NCBI GenBank assembly: GCA_035649575.1
Contig: DASRJH010000123.1
Location: 1 to 51,367, forward strand
DNA from: DASVAL01 sp035649575
Lineage (GTDB): Bacteria > Planctomycetota > UBA1135 > UBA2386
DNA length: 51,367 nt
Reading direction: 5' to 3'
Below the pieces are notes generated by a model that did no database searches, had not been told where the DNA came from, and worked only from the letters and a program-made list of their open reading frames with translations. Positions 45,874-51,367 of this stretch are shown piece by piece; position 1 is the first letter of the stretch; each line of letters begins with the position of its first letter. The translations under genes were made by a program, and so were the position numbers.

Positions 45874-46500
45874 TTGGATTTCCGAGACGACGACGAGCTG
45901 GTGCCCGAAGGTGAACTCGACGTCCGCACTGCAGCGTTGCAGGCGACCGTGGCGTTCGTCGTGGTCCGTCCATGCGCCGACTGTGGCGCTGCGTTGTGTG
46001 GGCATGGTGCCGTGCTCGCCGTCGTCCTCGGTTTTCGCAACTCCCCGCGGTGTGCGCGCTGCCTCTCGCGGCAGGCCGACGAAACGCCAGCGGGGCTGGC
46101 CGAACGCGCGCTGCAGTGGATCCTGCGGCGCGAGTGCTTCCTGCACGTCTGGCGCCGCGCGAGTGCTAGCGAAGGCCACGCCGATCGCGATCGCCCGGCC
46201 TGCCTGTTCGCCGCGAACGCCGCGGCCCGCGCCGCCCCGGCCGCTGCGCGCGAGGCCGAGACACCTGCCGGCGCGCTGCCGAAACCGGCCGCGACGTGGG
46301 ACGCAGGCGACCTCGGCTGCGGCGACCTCGTGCTCGAACTGCGCGAGCGCCTGCGCGCGCTGCCACCGGGCGCCGTGCTCGCGGTGCGCGCGGCCGATGC
46401 GGCGGCACCCGTCGACCTTCCCGCGTGGTGTGGTCTGTGTGGCCACACGCTGCGGCACGCTTCCCATCCCCATTACCTGATCCAGAACAAACGAGTCTGA
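45874..46500 (+). CDS. TusA-like sulfur-carrier protein with N-terminal zinc-ribbon-like segment
   Basis: 208 residues from TTG 45874, two bases after the previous stop, with AAGAGG about ten bases upstream; GTG 45901 is an alternative. Residues about 30-60 hold clustered cysteines (RPCADCGAALCGHG, CARCLSRQ) like a zinc ribbon. An Ala/Pro-rich linker leads to a TusA/SirA-type domain (about 140-208): WDAGDLGCGDLVLELRERL, PPGAVLAVRAAD, LPAWCGLCGHTL, YLIQNK. The carrier Cys of TusA is kept, but the usual CPxP motif reads CGDL. It is the first of five tightly spaced sulfur-related genes. Confidence 0.72.
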   Translation: MDFRDDDELVPEGELDVRTAALQATVAFVVVRPCADCGAALCGHGAVLAVVLGFRNSPRCARCLSRQADETPAGLAERALQWILRRECFLHVWRRASASEGHADRDRPACLFAANAAARAAPAAAREAETPAGALPKPAATWDAGDLGCGDLVLELRERLRALPPGAVLAVRAADAAAPVDLPAWCGLCGHTLRHASHPHYLIQNKRV

Positions 46501-46503
46501 ACC

Positions 46504-46863
46504 ATGAAGAAGTTCTGCGTGAGCCTGACCTTCGCCAAGAACGATTCTGACAAGGCGACCGTCGCCTTCGTCGTCGCCAACGCCGCGGTCGCCTCCGACC
46601 AGGAGACGATCGTGTTCCTCAGCACCGAGGCCGTGCGCCTGTCGCAGGCCGGTTACGCCGACGACATCCACGAAGAGAGCTTCGCGCCGCTGCGCGAGCT
46701 GATGACCAACTTCGTGAAGGCCGGCGGCAAGATCTGGGTCTGCTCGCCCTGCTTCAAGCGTCGCAAGCTCGACGAAGCGAAGCTCGTCGCCGGAGCGACG
46801 ATCGTCGGCGGCGCGAAGCTCGTCGAGTTCCTGTCCGCCGGCGCGCCCTGCGTCAGCTACTAG
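46504..46863 (+). CDS. DsrE family sulfur-transfer protein
   Basis: 119 residues from ATG 46504, three bases after the TusA-like stop. The sequence follows the DsrE/YchN fold: KKFCVSLTFAKNDSDKATVAFVVANAAV, then QETIVFLSTEAVRL, and LMTNFVKAGGKIWVCSPCFKRRKL with the likely active cysteines in VCSPC, ending GGAKLVEFLSAGAPCVSY. DsrE-like proteins relay persulfide sulfur to or from TusA-type carriers. Its position between two TusA-domain proteins strongly supports such a relay. Confidence 0.9.
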   Translation: MKKFCVSLTFAKNDSDKATVAFVVANAAVASDQETIVFLSTEAVRLSQAGYADDIHEESFAPLRELMTNFVKAGGKIWVCSPCFKRRKLDEAKLVAGATIVGGAKLVEFLSAGAPCVSY

Positions 46864-46876
46864 GAAGCCGCTGCGC

Positions 46877-47608
46877 GTGACCGAACCCAACCTGCCGCCC
46901 GCCGACGCGGTTTGCGACGGCGGTGACCTCGATTGCGGCAGCGGGCTGTTGCTGATCATCCGGTCGGCGATGGCGCCGCTGTCGCCGGGTGGCGCGCTGC
47001 TGGTCAAGAGCCGCGAGATTTCGGTCAAGGAGGACCTGCCGGCGTGGTGCCGCATGGTCGGTCACAAGCTGCTCGACGTGCGTTCTGCCGACGCGGGCAC
47101 CACGCACTACCTGCTGCAGAAGAAGAGCGAGGACCAGGCGCTCGCCGCCGACCTGCAGCGCGCGCGAGACCACGTGTGGCAGGTGCGCGCGCGCTGGACC
47201 GGCGGGATGCAGGCCAAGGTCACGACGCGCAACCACACGCTGCTGGTCGGCCAGCCGGCGAGCTTCGACGTCGAGGACCCGGCGGCGTCGGCGATCGAGT
47301 TCCTGCTCGCCGGCCTCGCGGGCGCCGTGGCCACGGGGCTACAGTGGCGGCTGTCGCAGCGCAGCGTCGAGGTCCGCGCGCTCGAGGTCGTGTGCAAGGC
47401 GCGCTCGCAGAACCCGCTGGTCTTCCTCGGCGTCGAGTCGGAAGGCAATCCGGGGCTCGCCACGATCGAGCTCGTCGTCTACATCTCCTGCGACAGCGAC
47501 GGGGTCGACCTCGACGCCGAGCTCCGCGAGACGCTGCGGCGCTGCCCCGTGACGCAATCCCTCATCCGCCCCACGATCGTCGCCGCGAACGCGCGCGCCA
47601 CCCCCTGA
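46877..47608 (+). CDS. TusA-like domain fused to OsmC-family domain
   Basis: 243 residues from GTG 46877, 13 bases after the DsrE gene. N-terminal TusA/SirA-type domain (1-85): DGGDLDCGSGLLLIIRSAM, SREISVKEDLPAWCRMVGHKLL, HYLLQKK. The CPxP motif is again replaced, here by CGSG, matching the paralogue two genes upstream. C-terminal OsmC-like domain (about 100-240): VTTRNHTLLVGQPASFDVED, PAASAIEFLLAGLAGAVATGLQWRL, and PVTQSLIRPT; the second OsmC cysteine position is occupied (RRCPVTQ), the first is not obvious. OsmC proteins are thiol peroxidases. The fusion suggests repair or reduction of a persulfide or thiol carrier. Confidence 0.85.
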   Translation: MTEPNLPPADAVCDGGDLDCGSGLLLIIRSAMAPLSPGGALLVKSREISVKEDLPAWCRMVGHKLLDVRSADAGTTHYLLQKKSEDQALAADLQRARDHVWQVRARWTGGMQAKVTTRNHTLLVGQPASFDVEDPAASAIEFLLAGLAGAVATGLQWRLSQRSVEVRALEVVCKARSQNPLVFLGVESEGNPGLATIELVVYISCDSDGVDLDAELRETLRRCPVTQSLIRPTIVAANARATP

Positions 47609-48765
47609 TGCCCCGCCCCATTCCGCTCTTCCCGACCAGCGTCGTCGGCTCCTGGCCGCGGCCGCGCTGGCTGCTCGAGGCTACGCGCAAGCGCGCGGCC
47701 GACCTCGCCGACCTGCGGCGCCAGGCCGTGCTGCTCGCGATCAAGGAACAGGAGGACGCGGGCATCGACGTGCTGACCGACGGCGAGCAGGCGCGCGACA
47801 ACTTCTACTCGTTCCTGACCGAGAAGCTCGACGGCGTCACGCTGATGACGATGGCCGACCTGCTCGACCACGTCGAGGACAAGGCCGCGTTCGAGGGGCT
47901 GCTGCAGGCGCTCGACGTGCCCGCGTATGCGATCAAGAACCCGACCATCACGGGCCGTCTGGTCCGCCGGCAGCCGCTCGCGGCCACCGAGGCCGCGTTC
48001 CTGCTCGCGCACACGACGCGCGCCACGAAGGTCACGCTGCCGGGACCCTACCTGCTGTCGCGCTCGATGTGGGTCCAGAAGCTCTCGGCGGCGGCCTACC
48101 CGACGCGGGAAGCGCTGTGCGACGACATCGTCGCGATCCTGCGCGCCGAGCTGCAGGAGCTCGGAGCGCTCGGCGTCGACGTCGTGCAGTTCGACGAACC
48201 CGTGCTCACGGAGCTGGTGTTCGCCGGCAAGGGCAGCAAGCGCACGTTCATGTGCGCGGCGCTCGCGGCGGCGTCGGACCCGGCGGCCGAGCTGCAGCTT
48301 GCGGTTCACCTGATCAACCGCGTCGTCGACGGCGTGCGGGGCGTGCGCACCGCGCTGCACGTCTGCCGCGGCAACTGGAGCCGCAACGAGGACGTGCTGC
48401 TGTCGGGCGACTACGCGCCGCTGCTGCCGCACCTCGCGCGCATGCAGGTCGACCAGTTCGTGCTCGAATACGCGACGCCGCGCGCGGGGCCCGAGTCGCT
48501 GCTCGCGCAGCTGCCGGCCCGCTGCCAGATCGGCTTCGGCGCGGTCAACCCGCGCACCGAACCCGACGAAGACCCGGCCGCGATCGCCGCGCGCGTGCGC
48601 GAGCTGGCTGCGCTGCTCGGGCCAGCGCGCATCTGGCTGAACCCCGACTGCGGCTTCGGCACGTTCGCCGACCGCCCGGTCGCCACGGCCGAGGTCGCCG
48701 CCGCGAAGTGTCGCACGCTCGCCGCCGCAGCGCGCACCTTGCGCAAGGGTCCGGCCGCGTCGTGA
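47608..48765 (+). CDS. MetE-like cobalamin-independent methionine synthase (catalytic domain only)
   Basis: 385 residues from ATG 47608, sharing TGATG with the upstream stop. Length and sequence correspond to the C-terminal catalytic barrel of MetE: FPTSVVGSWPRP, GIDVLTDGEQARDNF, LPGPYLLSRSMW, GVDVVQFDEPVL. All four zinc ligands are present: His251 and Cys253 (LHVCRGNW), Glu287 (FVLEYATP) and Cys348 (NPDCGFGTF). The N-terminal half of MetE is absent, as in archaeal and core-MetE types. It likely transfers a methyl group to a thiol such as homocysteine; the donor is unknown. Coupled to egtB by a GTGA overlap. Confidence 0.88.
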   Translation: MPRPIPLFPTSVVGSWPRPRWLLEATRKRAADLADLRRQAVLLAIKEQEDAGIDVLTDGEQARDNFYSFLTEKLDGVTLMTMADLLDHVEDKAAFEGLLQALDVPAYAIKNPTITGRLVRRQPLAATEAAFLLAHTTRATKVTLPGPYLLSRSMWVQKLSAAAYPTREALCDDIVAILRAELQELGALGVDVVQFDEPVLTELVFAGKGSKRTFMCAALAAASDPAAELQLAVHLINRVVDGVRGVRTALHVCRGNWSRNEDVLLSGDYAPLLPHLARMQVDQFVLEYATPRAGPESLLAQLPARCQIGFGAVNPRTEPDEDPAAIAARVRELAALLGPARIWLNPDCGFGTFADRPVATAEVAAAKCRTLAAAARTLRKGPAAS

Positions 48766-50081
48766 CGCAGATTCCGGGGACGGACCGCGAATCGCTCGCG
48801 CGACGCTTCGCCGCCGCGCGCACGGCCACCGAGCGGCTCATGGCGCCTCTCTCGGCCGAGGACTTCCGCGTGCAGTCGATGCCCGACGTCAGCCCGCCGT
48901 ACTGGAACCTCGGCCACACGAGCTGGTTCTTCGTCTCGAACGTGCTGCGGCCGTTCTGGGGCCCGTTCACGGACTTTCCGGGCTTCGACTTCGCGTTCAA
49001 CAGCTACTACGAAGGACTCGGACCGCGGCTGCCGCGCGCGCAGCGCGGCAAGCTGGCACAGCCGACGACCGAGCAGGTTCGCGCCTACCGCGCCGCGGTG
49101 AATGTCGCGATGATCGAGTGCATCCTCGGTTGCCCCGAGCCGCGCTGGGCCGCGCTGCAGCGCACGGTCGCGATCGGGCTCGAACACGAACAGCAGCACC
49201 AGGAGCTGTTCTTGACCGAGATCCTGCACATCCGCTGGTCGGCGCCAGCCGACCAGCGGATGCCCTACGCATCCGAGACACGACGAGGCGCTGCAACCGA
49301 CAGCGAACCGACCGCTCTCGCCGCGATCCCGTTCGCCGCGGCGACGACCACGCTCGGCCACGACGGCGACGGCTTCGCGTGGGACAACGAGCTGCCCGCC
49401 CACCGCGTGCTCGTCGGCGATTTCGCGCTCGGCGACCGCCTGATCACGAACGCCGAGTGGATCGCGTTCATGGCCGACCGCGGCTACGAGCGCCCGCTGC
49501 TCTGGCTCTCGAACGGCTGGAACGCATGCCAACAACACGGCTGGCAGGCCCCGCTCTACTGGCAGTGCTCTGGCCGCGACTGGCAACGCTTCACGCTGCG
49601 TGGCCTCGTGCCGCTCGATCCGCAGACGCCGGTCTGCCACGTCTCGTTCTACGAAGCCGAGGCGTTCGCGCGCTGGTATGGCGAACAGTTCGCGTCCTGG
49701 CGGCACGCGCGGCTGCCGCGCGAATCCGAATGGGAACACGCCGCGCGCACCAACTTCGACCAGCGCGCCGCCAACCTGCTCGACGACGACGCGACTCGCT
49801 GTGCGCTCGACGCGCAGGCGGCGCCACGCGGCGGTGGCCTGCGCCAGCTCGCCGGCGACGCCTGGGAGTGGACCGCGAGCCACTACGAGCCCTACCCCGG
49901 CTACCGGCCGTTCCCGGGCGCGCTGATGGAATACAACGGCAAGTTCATGGACAACCAGCGCGTGCTGCGCGGCGGCTCGTTCGCGACCCCGCGCAGCCAG
50001 GCCCGCGTCTGCTACCGCAACTTCTGGCCGCAGGACACACGCTTCCAGGCAACCGGTGTGCGGCTCTTGTTGGACCGCTGA
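48762..50081 (+). CDS. egtB: Ergothioneine biosynthesis protein EgtB (or related C-S bond-forming sulfoxide synthase)
   Basis: 439 residues from GTG 48762, overlapping the MetE-like stop by 4 bases. N-terminal DinB-type four-helix domain with the three iron ligands His52 (NLGHTSWFF), His142 and His146 (GLEHEQQHQELF). The family hallmark NSYYEGLGPRLPRAQRG follows the first His. The C-terminal FGE/sulfatase-modifying-type domain (about 200-435) shows RLPRESEWEHAAR, GDAWEWTASHYEPYPGYRPF and VLRGGSFATPRSQARVCYRNFWP, cited in short pieces. EgtB joins hercynine to a thiol using O2. No EgtD is seen in the window. A selenoneine- or ovothiol-type variant cannot be excluded. Confidence 0.9.
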   Translation: MTQIPGTDRESLARRFAAARTATERLMAPLSAEDFRVQSMPDVSPPYWNLGHTSWFFVSNVLRPFWGPFTDFPGFDFAFNSYYEGLGPRLPRAQRGKLAQPTTEQVRAYRAAVNVAMIECILGCPEPRWAALQRTVAIGLEHEQQHQELFLTEILHIRWSAPADQRMPYASETRRGAATDSEPTALAAIPFAAATTTLGHDGDGFAWDNELPAHRVLVGDFALGDRLITNAEWIAFMADRGYERPLLWLSNGWNACQQHGWQAPLYWQCSGRDWQRFTLRGLVPLDPQTPVCHVSFYEAEAFARWYGEQFASWRHARLPRESEWEHAARTNFDQRAANLLDDDATRCALDAQAAPRGGGLRQLAGDAWEWTASHYEPYPGYRPFPGALMEYNGKFMDNQRVLRGGSFATPRSQARVCYRNFWPQDTRFQATGVRLLLDR

Positions 50082-50087
50082 TTCGCG

Positions 50088-50792
50088 TCAGATCTCGAGC
50101 TTCACCGTTGGACGCGTATTCGGATAGATCTGCTCGACCGCCGGCTCGCCCGCGCCGGGTTTCTTCATGCCGTAGGCGTTCACGGGCTGCGTGCGATTGA
50201 CCCAGAGCGCGTAGTGCAGGTGGTCCGCGCGCGGATCCTCGGTGTTCGGGTGCAGCAGGATCGTGAGCCCGAGGCTGTTCAACTGCAGCCACGGCACGAT
50301 CACGGGCAGCAGGTCGTTCGCGAAGCCGAAGTAGAACGACGGCGTGACGTGCGGACCGCGTGGCTCCCGATTCCAGTTGCCGAGTTCGACCGAGAAGCGC
50401 TCCGCGACCCAGCGCCGCAGCAGCGCCGCCTTCTCGTAGTTGTCTTCGTCGAAGTAGATGTGTGCGTGGTAGCTCTTGATGTCGGTGTATTTTCGCGGCA
50501 GTGCCGGCAGCGTCTGTTCGCCGGGTCTCGAGCTCACGGGCGCGGGCGTCGGTTCCTTGTAGGTCTCGTAGCCCCACGGACTCTTGCCGGGCGATTGCGG
50601 CGGCACGGGATCCTGCGGGACGCGTGCGGCTTGCGCAGCGACGGAGCTCGCGGCGACCGCGCCCACGCCGCCGAGCGTCGCGGCCGCGATCCCGGTGATC
50701 AGCTGGCGGCGGTTCGGCGCGAGCTGGTCTGCCCAGGCCTGGTCATCGGTTCCGGTGTGTTCATCGCGCTCCAGTGCTTCGTTCTCGGCCAT
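50088..50792 (-). CDS. DOPA 4,5-dioxygenase-family protein with Tat-type signal
   Basis: 234 residues from ATG 50792. A twin-arginine-like segment (NRRQLITGIAAATLGGVGAVAASS, about residues 28-52) is preceded by an acidic N-region, suggesting Tat export. After a Pro-rich linker the DOPA-dioxygenase domain spans about 110-225: KSYHAHIYFDEDNYEKAALLRRW, GPHVTPSFYFGFA, LLPVIVPWLQLN, SLGLTILLHPNTEDPRADH, LHYALWVN. The conserved histidines for the metal are visible (YHAHIYF, GPH, LLHPNT). These enzymes open catechol rings. It is 50 bases downstream of the intradiol dioxygenase gene and convergent with egtB (6-base gap). Confidence 0.85.
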   Translation of the reverse strand: MAENEALERDEHTGTDDQAWADQLAPNRRQLITGIAAATLGGVGAVAASSVAAQAARVPQDPVPPQSPGKSPWGYETYKEPTPAPVSSRPGEQTLPALPRKYTDIKSYHAHIYFDEDNYEKAALLRRWVAERFSVELGNWNREPRGPHVTPSFYFGFANDLLPVIVPWLQLNSLGLTILLHPNTEDPRADHLHYALWVNRTQPVNAYGMKKPGAGEPAVEQIYPNTRPTVKLEI

Positions 50793-50842
50793 ACACCAAG
50801 CGTACCGCGGAACGGGTTGCCGCGTGCACGCGGGCACTGCTT

Positions 50843-51367
50843 TCAGAACTGCTCCTTCTCCTGGATGCGGATGTTGACGTCCACGTGCTGGACGGCCTTC
50901 TCGACGCGCACCGGTCGGACCGGGCCAAACGTCTCGTCCTTGCGCGACCCTTCGCGAACGGCAGCGGTGACCAGCTTGTCGTCGTCGAACAGCACTGCGC
51001 CGGCGTGGTAGCGCTTGCCGTCGGCGGTGAACAGCGCGAGGTGGATGTGGGCCGGTTCGCTCCTGCGCGGGTATGGCCCCGGCCGGATGGTGCGGAACTC
51101 GAACCTGCCGTCGTCGCCGGTCTTCGCCCATCCCTTCAGGCGCCATGAATGTGCCGGAGCCCCCGGCCGGTCGTAGCGACCGTCGCGATCGGTGTGGTAG
51201 GCGAACACGATCGCGCCCGCGAGCGGCGTGCGGCCGTCGGCGGCGAAGGCGCGCCCGTGCACCACCAGCGCCGTGCCGGGCTCGTCGTCAGGTGCGATGC
51301 GTTCGCTGGACGTGATCCGGGCTGGCCGGGCGAGCTGCGCCGCGTGAACCGCCCGGTTGTATTCGAG
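50843..51367 (-). CDS. Intradiol ring-cleavage dioxygenase-like protein (5' partial)
   Basis: The frame is open to the window end, so the true start is beyond 51367; a GTG at 51265 is internal. The visible part shows the intradiol (protocatechuate/catechol 1,2-type) jelly roll: LVVHGRAFAADGRTPLAGAIVFAYHTDRDGRYD (cited in part), GWAKTGDDGRFEFRTIRPGPYP with a candidate iron Tyr, and SEPAHIHLALF with the iron His pair. It likely cleaves catecholic substrates by an Fe3+-dependent reaction. With the adjacent DOPA-dioxygenase-like gene it forms a two-gene aromatic-ring-opening unit. Whether it has a signal peptide cannot be seen. Confidence 0.85.
   Translation of the reverse strand, partial: LEYNRAVHAAQLARPARITSSERIAPDDEPGTALVVHGRAFAADGRTPLAGAIVFAYHTDRDGRYDRPGAPAHSWRLKGWAKTGDDGRFEFRTIRPGPYPRRSEPAHIHLALFTADGKRYHAGAVLFDDDKLVTAAVREGSRKDETFGPVRPVRVEKAVQHVDVNIRIQEKEQF

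Overview
The window is very GC-rich, densely packed chromosomal DNA from a bacterium that is almost certainly a member of the Planctomycetota. The main evidence is the gene set 1-5625: a DUF1549/DUF1553 protein with a planctomycete-type cytochrome c domain, a Tat-exported DUF1501 protein, and a DUF2231/cytochrome c fusion. A ThuA/DUF1080 fusion, ECF sigma factors next to TPR proteins, and a secreted beta-propeller protein with a Cys-containing C-terminal module fit the same phylum. A deep-branching, non-Pirellula lineage is an inference only. I saw no rRNA, tRNA, CRISPR array, prophage or complete insertion sequence. Both end genes are cut by the window edges.

Layout. 1-7367 (+): planctomycete cytochrome/DUF1501 cluster followed by a TPR lipoprotein. 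7368-11143: a GNAT acetyltransferase, a small hypothetical protein, and a coupled HIT protein/DUF255 thioredoxin-like pair. 11275-12544 (+): an Rpn/YhgA-like nuclease directly followed by a second stand-alone copy of its own C-terminal domain. 12593-21113 (-): an apparent operon of a giant TPR protein, ExbB/TolQ, ExbD/TolR, a large TonB/TolA-like protein and an SRPBCC protein. 21335-25497 (+): a GH10-like lipoprotein and aminopeptidase N. 25507-29610 (-): a secreted propeller protein, inositol monophosphatase, PBP4-type D-Ala-D-Ala carboxypeptidase, and a sigma factor that stops inside region 4. 29791-32062 (+): ThuA/DUF1080 protein and a REP-associated (Y1-type) transposase. 32068-37251: a VIT-like membrane protein and beta-barrel pair, PPK2, SulP transporter and Ca2+/H+ antiporter. 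37510-39186 (+): a secreted FG-GAP-like protein. 39092-42989 (-): a translationally coupled operon of ECF sigma factor, single-span anti-sigma-like protein and exported helical-repeat/CHAT protease. 43544-45871 (+): ankyrin and transglutaminase lipoproteins. 45874-50081 (+): a coupled sulfur-handling cluster (TusA-like, DsrE, TusA-OsmC, MetE-like, EgtB). 50088-51367 (-): two exported-type dioxygenases.

Two systems stand out. The first is 13216-21113. ExbB and ExbD homologues are encoded with a protein that joins a TolB-like propeller, a TonB/TolA-like transmembrane helix carrying the S-x3-H motif, a roughly 450-residue Ala/Pro-rich stalk and a C-terminal alpha/alpha-toroid in place of a TonB domain. 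A 1029-residue TPR protein is encoded upstream. This looks like an undescribed Tol/Ton-type envelope machine. The second is 39092-42989, where a membrane-anchored, extracytoplasmic CHAT protease is coupled to a sigma factor and a putative single-span anti-sigma protein. That suggests protease-controlled transcription, with a logic reminiscent of TPR-CHAT control of a sigma factor in type III-E CRISPR systems but without any CRISPR component.

All assignments come from reading motifs and architecture by eye. No database search was run. Start codons in this genome are often GTG or TTG, and Shine-Dalgarno signals are weak, so several starts are uncertain.
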